Assembly: GCF_010731755.1 (NCBI RefSeq)
Contig: NZ_AP022589.1
Span: forward strand, 3,472,001 to 3,536,000
Length of the DNA: 64,000 nucleotides
From: Mycolicibacter minnesotensis
Lineage (GTDB): Bacteria > Actinomycetota > Actinomycetes > Mycobacteriales > Mycobacteriaceae
Direction of reading: 5' to 3'
Part shown: piece by piece, positions 16,582-26,092 of the stretch
Position numbering within the stretch: position 1 is the stretch's first letter
How the letters are laid out: each line of letters opens with the position of its first letter
The notes under the pieces: model-generated
Database searches by the model: none
Seen by the model: the letters and a program-made list of their open reading frames with translations, nothing else
What the model was told of the DNA's origin: nothing
Made by a program: the position numbers and the translations under genes

Positions 16582-19131
16582 TCAGTCGCGAGCGAAGGCC
16601 GCCGCGGCTTCTCGCTCCAGATCGATGAATGCCTCATTGCTGACGTCGATGACGACGGCCGCAATGCTGCCGCCGGTAAAGGTCCCCGGATTCTGGTATT
16701 GGCCGCAGACGTTGTCGCCGCTGTCGTATCCGATGCACAGACCGTCGCCGGCGAGGGTGAATTTGCCGATCTGGGCGCGCATGGGTCCCGTATCGACCGC
16801 CTTTCCATCGACATAAAGCGTTGTCGTGCCCAGTGATTCACCGTATTTACCGGCGCCTTTGCGGGCGAACTCCATACCGAGGGTGTGCTTGCCGGGCGTC
16901 AGCGGCCGCGAGACGAACTCCTGCTCGGGCTTGATGCCCAGGAAGTTGTACACGTAGTGCAGCTTGCCGTCCTTGATGAACAGCACATGCCCGCCGAACC
17001 GGGACCCGTGAGCGAAGAGCACACCTTGGGCGTCGCGGGCCAGATCGACGGTCGCGACGATCTTGTACGACCGCCCGCGGATGTTGGCTGCCACGCCTTC
17101 CGGGACGGGTGCCGTATCCGGGTAATAGGTGTAGCGATCCCGCGGTGGCTCGAACTGCGGGCGGCTGATGGCGATCATTTCGGTCGCGGTGCGGTCGTCC
17201 AGCGGCAGGACGTAGTTGTCCTTGGCTTCGACGAACCAGGCGTCGGTCAGCGCCCTGAGCTTGTCGGGATGCTTGTCGGCGAGGTTCGTGGATTCGGAGC
17301 GATCCTCATCGACGTGGTACAGCTCCCAGCGGTCCTGATCGAAGTGGCCTTTGCCGCTGATCGGTGCGTGCAGCGCTGACGCCTTCCAGCCGTCCTCCCA
17401 GATCCCGCGGGTGCCCAGCATGGCGTAGTACTGCCGCTTCTTGGTGGTATGCGCATCGGGGGAGTCGAAGCTGTAGCGCATCGACACCCCGTTGAGCGGG
17501 TACTGCTTCACGCCGCGGTACTCCTGCGGCATCGCGATACCAGCCGCGTCCAGGATGGTCGGCATGATGTCAGTAGCGTGGTGATACTGTTGGCGCACTT
17601 GACCTTTGGCTTTGATGCCTGCTGGCCAGTGGATCACCATGGGGTCGCAGGTGCCGCCGGAGAACTGAGAGTAGCGCTTGAACATCTGAAACGGCGTGGA
17701 GAACGCGGCCGCCCAGCCGGTCGGATAGTGGTTGTAGGTCTCGGGCGTCCCCAACACGTCGAGGTAGCGCATATTCTCGGACAGCTCGTCGGGGTAGCCG
17801 TTGAAGAATTTGTTCTCGTTGACCGAGCCGTTGGGGGAGCCTTCGCCGGAGGCCCCGTTGTCCGCACAGTAGAAGATCAGCGTGTTGTCCAACTGGCCTG
17901 TCTGCTCGAGGTAATCGACGATCCTGCCCACTTGTGCATCGGTGTATTCGGAGAAGCCGGCGAATACCTCGGCCATCCGGGCGAAAAGGCGCTTCTCGTC
18001 GGAGTTGAGCGAGTCCCATGGGCGCACCGCATCAGCGGGCAACGCGACGTCGTCGGGAAGGGGATTCAGCGGCGTCAGCTGGGTGCCCTTGGGCATGATG
18101 CCCTTATCGACCATCCGGGCCAGCACCCACTCCCGGTACGCCTCGTAGCCCTTGTCGAACTTGCCGCGGTATTTCTCGGCGTACTCGGTCGGGCTGTGGT
18201 GCGGGGCATGATTGGCTCCCGGGCAGAACCACATGTACCAGGGTTTGGACGGATTGCTGGACCTTTGGTTGCGCAGCATGCGAAGCGCGTTGTCGGCGAG
18301 GTCTTTCGACAGGTGGTAGCCATCTTCGGGGCTGTAGGGCTGCTCGATGAATCGGTTGTCCTCCAACAGATCCGGATACCACTGGTTGGTCTCACCGCCG
18401 AGAAAACCGTAGAAGCGATCAAAGCCCTTCTGCAGCGGCCACTCCGATTTGCTGCCCCCGCTGGACACGTCCTCCTCGGGCACATTGTGGTTCTTGCCCA
18501 CCCAGAACGTGCTGTACCCGTTGTCCTGGAGCACTTGTCCGATCGTCGCGCATTGCGCGGGTAGCCGGGCCGCCGCGCCGGGAAATCCGTCGGAGCCCTC
18601 GGTGATCGAGGCGAAACGGTTCACGTGGTGGTTGCGGCCCGTCAAGACGCAGGACCGGGTCGGTGAGCACAACGCGGTGGTGTGCCACTGCGAGTAGGTC
18701 AGCCCATTGTCGGCAAGACGCTGCATGACGGGCATGTCGATCGCACCGCCATAGGGCGACCACGCCGCCATCCCCGTGTCGTCATAGAGCACCACCAACA
18801 CATTGGGGGCGCCCTGGGGTGCATGCTTGAGCTCGAACGGACCCCAGTCCGGCTCCGAATCGCGCACGTCGAGTTCGATCTTTCCATCGAACCCGTCGTT
18901 GATCCCGGTCCCGTAACCCGGGGCGCCCGCAGTGTCAGCGTCGCTGCCTTTGGCTTCGCAACCGGCAGCCAGCGCCGAAACGCCGACGCCGCCCAACGCC
19001 GCCAGACCGCCTAATACCTGGCGCCGTCGCAGCATGGCGCGCGCCGGAGTGTTGTCGGTCTCGGATTCACCGGGCGCGCCCTGCGATGCCTCATCGAATG
19101 ACTCCATGGGAATGGAGTATTCGCCAGACAT
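16582..19131 (-). CDS. Tat-exported lipoprotein arylsulfatase
   Basis: This is an 849-residue type I sulfatase. RRRQVL (residues 35-40) with a hydrophobic stretch ending in LAAGC58 reads as a twin-arginine signal plus lipobox, so the enzyme should be folded before export and lipid-anchored. LYDDTG (115-120) supplies calcium ligands. CSPTRSCVLTGR (155-166) contains Cys155 of the C-x-P-x-R motif that is converted to formylglycine. The last ~200 residues form a beta-rich extra domain. The gene starts 53 bp after the accD6 stop on the same strand, so it may be read from the FAS-II operon. ATG 19107 is an alternative start. Substrate: a sulfate ester, identity unknown. Confidence 0.87.
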   Translation of the reverse strand: MSGEYSIPMESFDEASQGAPGESETDNTPARAMLRRRQVLGGLAALGGVGVSALAAGCEAKGSDADTAGAPGYGTGINDGFDGKIELDVRDSEPDWGPFELKHAPQGAPNVLVVLYDDTGMAAWSPYGGAIDMPVMQRLADNGLTYSQWHTTALCSPTRSCVLTGRNHHVNRFASITEGSDGFPGAAARLPAQCATIGQVLQDNGYSTFWVGKNHNVPEEDVSSGGSKSEWPLQKGFDRFYGFLGGETNQWYPDLLEDNRFIEQPYSPEDGYHLSKDLADNALRMLRNQRSSNPSKPWYMWFCPGANHAPHHSPTEYAEKYRGKFDKGYEAYREWVLARMVDKGIMPKGTQLTPLNPLPDDVALPADAVRPWDSLNSDEKRLFARMAEVFAGFSEYTDAQVGRIVDYLEQTGQLDNTLIFYCADNGASGEGSPNGSVNENKFFNGYPDELSENMRYLDVLGTPETYNHYPTGWAAAFSTPFQMFKRYSQFSGGTCDPMVIHWPAGIKAKGQVRQQYHHATDIMPTILDAAGIAMPQEYRGVKQYPLNGVSMRYSFDSPDAHTTKKRQYYAMLGTRGIWEDGWKASALHAPISGKGHFDQDRWELYHVDEDRSESTNLADKHPDKLRALTDAWFVEAKDNYVLPLDDRTATEMIAISRPQFEPPRDRYTYYPDTAPVPEGVAANIRGRSYKIVATVDLARDAQGVLFAHGSRFGGHVLFIKDGKLHYVYNFLGIKPEQEFVSRPLTPGKHTLGMEFARKGAGKYGESLGTTTLYVDGKAVDTGPMRAQIGKFTLAGDGLCIGYDSGDNVCGQYQNPGTFTGGSIAAVVIDVSNEAFIDLEREAAAAFARD

Positions 19132-19184
19132 CGGCCGATGGATGGTGATTCGGGCTCATCCGCCGGCCGAGCGGAACAGTGCCC

Positions 19185-20606
19185 CTACAGCGGGATGTTC
19201 TTGTGGCGGCCGCGCCGGGCTGGCGCCTCCGCGAGGGCCTGGGTGATCTTGCCGCGGGTGTGTGACGGGTCGATCTTCTCGTCGACGACGCCGATGTCGA
19301 TGGCGCTGTCGACCCCGCCGGCGATCCGCTCATGCTCGGCGGCCAGCTCTTCGTGCAGGGCCTCCCGCTCGTGCTCGGGTGCCGCGGCCAGCTTCTTCTT
19401 GTGCAGGATGCCGACCGCGGCCTTGGCGCCCATCACGGCGACCTCGGCGTCGGGCCAGGCGAACACCTTGGTGGCGCCCAGGGAACGGGAGTTCATCGCG
19501 ATGTAGGCCCCGCCGTAGGTCTTGCGGGTCACCAGCGTCACCCGGGGCACGGTGGCCTCGCCGAACGCGTGCAGCAACTTGGCGCCGCGGCGAACCACGC
19601 CGCCCCATTCCTGGCCGACGCCGGGCAGGTAGCCCGGAACGTCGACGATCACGATCAGGGGAATCCCGAACGCGTCGCACAGGCGCACAAAACGGGCCGC
19701 CTTCTCGGCGCTCTCGGAGTTCAGGCAGCCGCCGAGCCGCAGCGGATTGTTGGCCAGCACGCCGACGGTCCGACCCGACAACCGGCCCAACCCGACCACC
19801 ATCGACGGCGCCCACTTGGCCTGGAACTCTTCAAAGGGCGCGTCCGCATCCAGCAGGGCATGCACCAGCGGGTGCACGTCGTAGGCCCGTCGGGCCGACT
19901 CCGGCAGCAGTGCGTGCAGGTCGATCTCGCCGGCCTCCGCCTTGTTGCGGTCGAAGTGCCCCTGCTGGCAGAACAACCCGACCAGGCGACGGCCTCGCGC
20001 GTAGGCGTCGAGCTCGTCGTCGGCGACGATGTGGCACACACCGGACTTCTTGTGGTGGGTGTCGGGCCCGCCGAGCGCCGCCATGTCGACGTCCTCACCG
20101 GTGACGCTGCGCACCACATCGGGCCCGGTGACGAACACTCGGCCCTCCGGTGCCATCACGATGACGTCGGTCAGCGCCGGGCCGTAGGCGGCGCCGCCGG
20201 CCGCGAAGCCGACCACCACCGAGATCTGCGGGACGAACCCAGAGGCTCGGATCATCGCTTCGAAGACCAGCCCGACCGCGTGCAGGGCCTTAACACCTTC
20301 GGCCAACCGGGCGCCGCCCGAATGCCACAGCCCCACGATCGGGCTCTGTTCGGCGATCGCGGTGTCGTAGGCGTTGACGATGTGATCGCAGCCCTCGATG
20401 CCCATGGCGCCGCCCATGACGGTGCCGTCGGTGCAGAACGCGATGGTGCGCACGCCGTTGACGGTTCCGCCTGCGGCCAGCACACCGGAGCGGTCACGCT
20501 CGTGCAGCAACTCGACGGTGCCGTCGTCGAAGAACGTCGACAGACGCAGCAGGGGATCGCGCGGGTCGAGAGATTCGCCCACCGTTTCGGGAGCCATAGT
20601 CGTCAT
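19185..20606 (-). CDS. accD6: Acetyl/propionyl-CoA carboxylase carboxyltransferase, FAS-II linked
   Basis: This 473-residue carboxyltransferase beta subunit has both crotonase-like halves: GIEGCDHIV, WHSGGARLAEG and GFAAGGAAYGPALTD in the N-half; DVPGYLPGVGQEWGGVVRRGAKL and TRKTYGGAYIAMNSRSLG in the C-half. AccD6 with AccA3 makes malonyl-CoA for fatty-acid and mycolic-acid synthesis. ATG 20606 has AAGGAGAGG upstream. It is the last conserved gene of the fabD-acpM-kasA-kasB-accD6 operon, 61 bp after kasB. Confidence 0.93.
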   Translation of the reverse strand: MTTMAPETVGESLDPRDPLLRLSTFFDDGTVELLHERDRSGVLAAGGTVNGVRTIAFCTDGTVMGGAMGIEGCDHIVNAYDTAIAEQSPIVGLWHSGGARLAEGVKALHAVGLVFEAMIRASGFVPQISVVVGFAAGGAAYGPALTDVIVMAPEGRVFVTGPDVVRSVTGEDVDMAALGGPDTHHKKSGVCHIVADDELDAYARGRRLVGLFCQQGHFDRNKAEAGEIDLHALLPESARRAYDVHPLVHALLDADAPFEEFQAKWAPSMVVGLGRLSGRTVGVLANNPLRLGGCLNSESAEKAARFVRLCDAFGIPLIVIVDVPGYLPGVGQEWGGVVRRGAKLLHAFGEATVPRVTLVTRKTYGGAYIAMNSRSLGATKVFAWPDAEVAVMGAKAAVGILHKKKLAAAPEHEREALHEELAAEHERIAGGVDSAIDIGVVDEKIDPSHTRGKITQALAEAPARRGRHKNIPL

Positions 20607-20667
20607 CGCGCCTCTCCTTGGTCTGAATTCTTGATCGCGGGTCCCGCTTCTGGTCCGGCTAGGGCGT

Positions 20668-21936
20668 TCAGTGCCGACCGAAGACGAGGGCGACGTTGTG
20701 TCCGCCGAACCCGAATGAGTTGTTGATCGCGTACTCGTAGTTGCCCGGGCGTGGCTCGCCGGCCACCACATCCAGGTCGATCTCGGGGTCGAGATTCGCC
20801 AGGTTCCGGGTCGGCGGGATGAGCTGCTCGCGCAGCGCCATCACCGTCAGGATGGATTCGACCGCACCCACCGCGCCGACCGAGTGACCCAGCGCCGCTT
20901 TGGGCGCGTAAACGGCGGCGTTGCCGCCGTGCGGCCCCAAAGCCAGGTTGATGGCGTGGCCTTCGGCGACGTCACCCACCGAGGTTCCGGTGGCGTGGGC
21001 ATTGACGTGGTCGATATCGCCAGGCGTCAGGCCGGCGATCTGGATCGCCCGGGTCATTGCCCGGCCCGCGCTCTGGCCGTCGGGGTCCGGCGCCACGATG
21101 TGGTAGCCGTCGGAGGTGATGGACGCACCCAGGATCCGGGCAAGAATGTTGGCCCCCCGCGCCTTCGCGTGCTCCTCGGTCTCGATCACCATCAGCGCAC
21201 CGCCCTCACCGAACACGAACCCGCTACGGTCGCGGTCGAACGGGCGGCAGGCGCCCTCCGGGTCGTCGTTGTTGGTGGACAGCACGATGCGCATCTGGGC
21301 GAACCCGGCGATGGGCACCGCTTCGATCCGGGTCTCCACCCCACCGCAGATCGCGATGTCGGCCTCGCCGAGCACGATCTGCTGCCAGGCGTGGGCGATG
21401 GCTTCGGAGCCGGACGCACATGCCGAGATCGGGGTGATCACCCCGGCCCTGGCGTGGCGGTCCAGTCCGACGGCCGCAGCAGCACCGTTGGGCATGTACT
21501 TCTGCACGACCAACGGCGAGACCGCCTTGAGTCCACGGTCACGCATACCGTCGTAGGCCCAGACGAGCTCCTCACTGGAGCCCATTCCGGTACCGATCGA
21601 CACCATCAGGCGTCGGGTATCGACTTCGGGTGAGCCGGCGTGCCCCCAGGCACGCCGGCTCAGCACCAAAGCCATCTTCTGGAGATAGGAAAGCCGACGC
21701 AGCTCGGTCCGGCTCAGCCCTTCGTCAAAACACTCCGGAGTCTCGACGAGGTGCCCGCCGATACGAACCGGCAGGTCATACTCCTCGACGAACGAGTCGG
21801 TGAGCGTGCGTATACCGCTCTGGCCGTCTAGCAGCTTCTTCCAGGTGTTCTCCCCGTCCGCGGCCAATGCCGTCGTCATGGCGTAGCCGGTGACGACGAC
21901 GTTGGGGAGACCCTTTCCCGTTGCCAACGTTGACAT
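20668..21936 (-). CDS. kasB: Beta-ketoacyl-ACP synthase KasB
   Basis: This 422-residue KAS II-type condensing enzyme extends meromycolate chains on AcpM. Catalytic residues: Cys173 in SACASGSEA, His in [11 protein letters not shown], and Lys/His in PKAALGHS. It is assigned as KasB rather than KasA by being second after acpM and by sequence divergence from its neighbour (for example [15 protein letters not shown]). It lies 35 bp after kasA, and the two are probably an ancient tandem duplication. Confidence 0.93.
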   Translation of the reverse strand: MSTLATGKGLPNVVVTGYAMTTALAADGENTWKKLLDGQSGIRTLTDSFVEEYDLPVRIGGHLVETPECFDEGLSRTELRRLSYLQKMALVLSRRAWGHAGSPEVDTRRLMVSIGTGMGSSEELVWAYDGMRDRGLKAVSPLVVQKYMPNGAAAAVGLDRHARAGVITPISACASGSEAIAHAWQQIVLGEADIAICGGVETRIEAVPIAGFAQMRIVLSTNNDDPEGACRPFDRDRSGFVFGEGGALMVIETEEHAKARGANILARILGASITSDGYHIVAPDPDGQSAGRAMTRAIQIAGLTPGDIDHVNAHATGTSVGDVAEGHAINLALGPHGGNAAVYAPKAALGHSVGAVGAVESILTVMALREQLIPPTRNLANLDPEIDLDVVAGEPRPGNYEYAINNSFGFGGHNVALVFGRH

Positions 21937-21971
21937 GGCTGTTGCGAACTTCCCTCTCTCGAAATCCGGTG

Positions 21972-23225
21972 TCAGTACCGCCCAAAGGCGAGCGCGACGT
22001 TGTGCCCACCGAAGCCGAATGAATTGTTGATCGCGTACTTGTAGTCGCCGTAGCGGGGTTCGCCCGCGACGACGTCCAAGTCGATCTCGGGATCCGGCGT
22101 CTCGTAGTTCAGCGTGGGGGGGATGACCCCGTCACGCAGCGAGAGCACCGTCAACACCGACTCCAGCGCACCGACCGCCCCGATGGAGTGGCCCAGCGCC
22201 GACTTAGGCGCATACACCGCGGCGTGCTGGCAACCGGCTTCCCGGATCGCGTTCGCCTCGGCGGTGTCACCGATCGGAGTGGCCGTTCCGTGCGCGTTGA
22301 TGTGGTCGACGTCCTTGGCGGACAGGCCCGCCAACTCCAGCGACCGGCTCATCGCACGGCCCGCCCGCTTGCCATCGGGTCCGGGAGCCACCATGTGGAA
22401 GGCGTCGGATGTGATACCCGCACCCATCAGCCGGGCCAGCGGCTTGGCGCCGCGTGCCTTGGCGTGCTCTTCGGTCTCGATGATCATCAGCGCGCCGGCC
22501 TCACCGAACACGAAGCCGTCCCGGTCCTTGTCGAACGGCCGCGACGCACCCTCGGGGTCGTCATTGCGAGTCGACATCGCGCGCATCATCGAGAACGTCG
22601 CGATCGGCAACGCCTCGATACCGCCCTCGACACCGCCGCACACCGCGAAGTCCGCGTCGCCCATGACGATCTGACGCCACGCGTGGGCGATCGCCTCCGA
22701 ACCCGAGGAGCAGGCCGAGACCGGCGTGATGACCCCGGCGCGAGCGCCGAGCTGCAGGCCGACCACGGCGGCCGCACCGTTGGGCATGATCATCTGAACA
22801 GCCAGCGGCGACACCTTGCGGGGGCCGCCTTCGTTCATCAGGTCATAGGTCTCGACGATCTTCTCGCCGCCGCCGAGCCCGGTACCGACGACGACCGTAA
22901 ACCGGTCGGGGTCGACCTCGGGCGATCCGGCGTTCTCCCACAACCGCCCGGCGAGCAGTTTGGCCATGCGCTGGACGTAGGACATCCGTCGCAGGTCCAG
23001 TCGGCCCATGTGGTCGTCGACCGGGTCCTTGAGGTGTCCGCCGATCTTGACCGGCAGATCCCACTTGGAGACGAAGTCGTCCTCCAGCACGTGGATGCCG
23101 CTTTCACCGGCGAGCAGGCCCTTCCACGTGCTCTCGATGTCGGCGCCAATTGAAGTGGTGGCCTCAACGGCGGTTACCACAACATTCGGGTAACCGCCGT
23201 TGGCCGTAGAAGGCTGCGAAGACAC
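21972..23225 (-). CDS. kasA: Beta-ketoacyl-ACP synthase KasA
   Basis: This 417-residue KAS performs the early and middle FAS-II elongations of meromycolate; its orthologue is the thiolactomycin target. Active-site residues are Cys172 (SACSSGSEA), His312 ([11 protein letters not shown]), Lys341 and His346 (PKSALGHS), each one higher than the M. tuberculosis numbering I recall. It starts with GTG 2 bp after the acpM stop, so translation is probably coupled. Confidence 0.94.
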   Translation of the reverse strand: MSSQPSTANGGYPNVVVTAVEATTSIGADIESTWKGLLAGESGIHVLEDDFVSKWDLPVKIGGHLKDPVDDHMGRLDLRRMSYVQRMAKLLAGRLWENAGSPEVDPDRFTVVVGTGLGGGEKIVETYDLMNEGGPRKVSPLAVQMIMPNGAAAVVGLQLGARAGVITPVSACSSGSEAIAHAWRQIVMGDADFAVCGGVEGGIEALPIATFSMMRAMSTRNDDPEGASRPFDKDRDGFVFGEAGALMIIETEEHAKARGAKPLARLMGAGITSDAFHMVAPGPDGKRAGRAMSRSLELAGLSAKDVDHINAHGTATPIGDTAEANAIREAGCQHAAVYAPKSALGHSIGAVGALESVLTVLSLRDGVIPPTLNYETPDPEIDLDVVAGEPRYGDYKYAINNSFGFGGHNVALAFGRY

Positions 23226-23227
23226 GA

Positions 23228-23527
23228 TTAGCTCTCGGAACCGAACTTCTCGAGCAGCGCGGCGGCGGCCTCGGGGTTCTCGGCCTCGAGCTTCTGGATG
23301 TAGCCCACCACGTCACCGACGGTGCGCAGACCCGCGAGGTCTTCGTCGGGGATCTTCACGCCGTACTTGTCTTCGGTCTGAACGGCGATCTCCACCATCG
23401 ACAGCGAGTCGATGTCCAGGTCGTCGACGAACGACTTCTCGAGGGTGACCTCGCTCGGCTCGATACCGGTCACCTCTTCGATGATCTCGGCGAGACCGGC
23501 GATGATTTGGTCCTGGCTGGCAGCCAC
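23228..23527 (-). CDS. acpM: Meromycolate extension acyl carrier protein
   Basis: This is a 99-residue acyl carrier protein. The four-helix core carries Ser41 in DIDSLSMVE for phosphopantetheine. A C-terminal extension ([19 protein letters not shown]) goes beyond the ~77 residues of ordinary ACPs but is shorter than the M. tuberculosis AcpM tail. The start is GTG 23527, preceded by GAAGGGAAAC. It shuttles acyl chains among FabD, KasA/KasB and the FAS-II reductases. Confidence 0.94.
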   Translation of the reverse strand: MAASQDQIIAGLAEIIEEVTGIEPSEVTLEKSFVDDLDIDSLSMVEIAVQTEDKYGVKIPDEDLAGLRTVGDVVGYIQKLEAENPEAAAALLEKFGSES

Positions 23528-23608
23528 TGTGTTTCCCTTCGGTTGGATCCGCACGGGGTGTGCGGCTTGATTACTGCTTATCTGGTTGTGCAGGTCTGGA
23601 AGCGGGCG

Positions 23609-24532
23609 TTAGAACTCGGGCAGCCCGTCCAGATCTGCGGGGGACTTGACGGCGTGCGTCGGGGTCCCCCGAAGTTCGCGCTTGGCGATACCGGCCAGGG
23701 TGCCGGCCGGTGGAAACTCCACGATCGCCGTGACCTCGCGGTCGCGCAATGTCTCGGTGCACAGATCCCAGCGCACCGGGCGGGTCAGCTGAGCGACCAG
23801 GTGCTCGAGCGCCTGTGCCGCTGACGTCACCGGCTGCCCGTCGCGGTTGGACAACAGGGTAGCGGTGGGCTCCGAAGTACTCACCTGACCGGCAGCGGCG
23901 GCGTACGCCTCCAGCGCCGGCGCCATGTACTGGGTGTGGAATGCCCCGGCGGTGGCCAGCTTGCGGACCCGGGCCTTGGCGGGCGGGTCTTCGGCGAGCT
24001 TGTCCAGCGCGGGCAGTGGCCCGGCCGCCACGATCTGCCCGACGGCGTTGCGGTTGGCCGGGGTGAGGTCGAGTTGTTCGAGGCGGGTCAGCACCTCGGC
24101 CTCGTCGCCGCCGAGCACTGCGGCCATGCCGGTGGGCTCAAGGGCGCAGGCCTTGGCCATCTCGCGGCCCCGGGTGGCGGCGAGCATCACCGCGTCGTCG
24201 GGGGAGATAACGCCGGCGATCGCGTAGGCGGCGATCTCACCGACAGAGTGGCCGGCGACGATCACGCCACTGCCGCTCACCGGGCCGTTGCGACGCTTGG
24301 TCAGCTCGGCGTAGGCCAACAGGGTGGCCGCCACCACCAGCGGCTGGGTGACCGCGGTGTCGGTGATCTCCTCGGCCGTCGCGGTGGTGCCCAGCGCGAT
24401 GAGGTCGAGGCCGCTCACCGCCGACCAGGCGGTCAACTGCTCGCGCGCGGCATCGGCGCCGGGCGAGTCCAGCCACGGCGACAGCATGCCTGGGGTCTGC
24501 GATCCCTGTCCGGGAGCGAGCAACGCAATCAC
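23609..24532 (-). CDS. fabD: Malonyl-CoA:ACP transacylase
   Basis: This 307-residue transacylase loads malonyl groups onto AcpM. The N-terminal LLAPGQGSQTPGM and the nucleophile elbow GHSVGE (Ser96) are clear, and His of GAFHTQYM is the catalytic partner. It begins with GTG 24532 and is the first gene of the FAS-II operon. The upstream region carries a MabR-type inverted repeat and a CATAAT -10 candidate. Confidence 0.94.
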   Translation of the reverse strand: MIALLAPGQGSQTPGMLSPWLDSPGADAAREQLTAWSAVSGLDLIALGTTATAEEITDTAVTQPLVVAATLLAYAELTKRRNGPVSGSGVIVAGHSVGEIAAYAIAGVISPDDAVMLAATRGREMAKACALEPTGMAAVLGGDEAEVLTRLEQLDLTPANRNAVGQIVAAGPLPALDKLAEDPPAKARVRKLATAGAFHTQYMAPALEAYAAAAGQVSTSEPTATLLSNRDGQPVTSAAQALEHLVAQLTRPVRWDLCTETLRDREVTAIVEFPPAGTLAGIAKRELRGTPTHAVKSPADLDGLPEF

Positions 24533-24577
24533 GTCTTTAAGAGAACATTGTGAAGAGCGATTTGCAGGATGTCCTAG

Positions 24578-24618
24578 ATTATGAACATTGTCTTATGTTT
24601 TTGTGGAGACCCTACAAA
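24578..24618 (-). promoter_or_regulatory. FAS-II promoter with MabR operator candidate
   Basis: On the minus strand, TTTGT and ACAAA flank nine bases (plus-strand 24600-24618), with further alternate G/C symmetry inside. A -10 candidate CATAAT lies at 24583-24578, about 45 nt before the fabD start. The 180-bp mabR-fabD gap holds nothing else I can recognise. MabR, encoded next door, is known to bind this promoter region in mycobacteria. Confidence 0.5.
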
Positions 24619-24712
24619 GCTGCCGTTTCATGCGACGTGTTCGATACCGAACCGCGACAACTGTCCGCCGCAGCGGCCCGTCAGCAGGCGCGGCAACGCC
24701 CTGCTGGGCGGG

Positions 24713-26032
24713 TCATGTTTTCGGGCCGAGCTGCGGCTCGGCGGGTCCGGCGCCGGTCACCAGCGGTGTCGCGTAGGGCCGCTCGGTATTGCTGAAACTG
24801 GCCTGCTGCGCCTGATTGGCCAGGCGTCCGACCGTGGAGGCGACCCGCAGGACATAGGCGTCGCGCGGCACCGCCGGGTCCCGCCCGGTGAAATCAGCGA
24901 TCCGCTTGAGCCGGTAACGGACGGTGTTTGGATGAACGAACAACTTGCGGGCGCAGGCCTCGATAGCGCCGCCGCAGTCCAAATAGGCGTCCAGCGTCTC
25001 GGTGAGCGTCGGCCCGGCCTCAGCCAGCGGGCGCATCACGTCGGTGTGCAAGGCCGCTATCGCCGAGGTATCCCCGATCAGTGCCCGCTCCGGTAGCAGC
25101 TCGCGGGCCAGTACGGGCCGCGGCGCCCCGGTCCATCCCACTACCGCGTTCATCCCTGAGATCGCCTCGCTGGCACTGTGATAGGCCGCCGTCAAGGTCG
25201 GCGCTGTCGGCCCGATCACCACCGGACCGTCGGAGAAGGCCCCGAGCAGGTCCGCGAAGAATTTCTGGGTAGGTGCCAGCGGTCCGGACACAATGGCCAC
25301 CAGCCAGGTGCCGTGCACGTCGGTCAGCGCCGCACGGCCGTGGCGTTCGGCGACATCGCGGACGTCTTGGCTGGCCTTCTGGCCGGCGAGGGCGTCCGGG
25401 CCCGGCGGCGCGGTGCCCACCACCACCGTGGCCGGTGCCGTGGTGTCCCAGTTCAATGCGGCCGCGCGGCTCAACAACTCCGGACCGGTGTCGCCGCGGA
25501 CCACCGCGTCCACCACGCTGGCCTCCATCCGGGAATCCCAGGTGCCGCGGGCCTCGGCGGCGTCGGCGTAGGCCGACGCGGCGGTGAAGGCCAGATCGCG
25601 GCTGTACTTGAGAATGCCGACCGTCAGCGCCGTCACCTGCTCCTCGGAGCGCGCCAACAGCGGCACCACCTCCTCGAAGAACTCCATGGTGACCCGCACC
25701 ATGTCCACGGTGTGCCGCAGCGCGATGTGACGGGTCAGGTCCTGGGGAACCAGCTCGAAGGCCTGCGCGGTGTGACTGACATTGCCGTGCGGATCGTGCA
25801 TCCACTCGGCGAAGTTGACCACGGCGGTCTGCACCACCAGCGCCACACTCGCGCGCTGAGAGGCTTCGAGTTCGGCGAAGAACGGCAGTCGGTCGCCCAT
25901 CATCGACACCGCTTCGGTCGCCAGCCGGCCCGAATAATGCTTGAGCCGTCGCAGCAGGGTGTCTGGGACGGTGCTCAGCAGGTCCAGCGTGGAGCGCGGC
26001 AGGACCGGGCTCGCCGGGCTGTTGTCGACCAT
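24713..26032 (-). CDS. mabR: PucR/CdaR-type regulator of mycolic-acid genes
   Basis: This 439-residue regulator ends in a PucR-type helix-turn-helix (about residues 350-410; ACARKLFVHPNTVRYRLKRI). The N-terminal half is a helical sensor-like region and the middle a GGDEF-like domain (~200-330). By position (between aceE and fabD) and type it is MabR (Rv2242), which binds the FAS-II promoter and is described as responding to long-chain acyl-CoA. It lies 60 bp after aceE on the same strand. Confidence 0.9.
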   Translation of the reverse strand: MVDNSPASPVLPRSTLDLLSTVPDTLLRRLKHYSGRLATEAVSMMGDRLPFFAELEASQRASVALVVQTAVVNFAEWMHDPHGNVSHTAQAFELVPQDLTRHIALRHTVDMVRVTMEFFEEVVPLLARSEEQVTALTVGILKYSRDLAFTAASAYADAAEARGTWDSRMEASVVDAVVRGDTGPELLSRAAALNWDTTAPATVVVGTAPPGPDALAGQKASQDVRDVAERHGRAALTDVHGTWLVAIVSGPLAPTQKFFADLLGAFSDGPVVIGPTAPTLTAAYHSASEAISGMNAVVGWTGAPRPVLARELLPERALIGDTSAIAALHTDVMRPLAEAGPTLTETLDAYLDCGGAIEACARKLFVHPNTVRYRLKRIADFTGRDPAVPRDAYVLRVASTVGRLANQAQQASFSNTERPYATPLVTGAGPAEPQLGPKT

Positions 26033-26092
26033 GCCTAAAAGCTACGCCCTTTTACTGGTGACAATCGACAACACACCCGTCCGGCTTTTAGG

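Noticed and set aside
19132..19184. Terminator between accD6 and the sulfatase
   Set aside because: The region has a GGCCGA/CGGCCGA-type pairing, but the loop is long, no T-run follows, and it overlaps the likely translation signals. I could not support a terminator.
19332..20726. Plus-strand open frame (464 codons) opposite accD6
   Set aside because: It is a shadow of accD6. No conserved motif is seen and the start lies inside the accD6 coding sequence.
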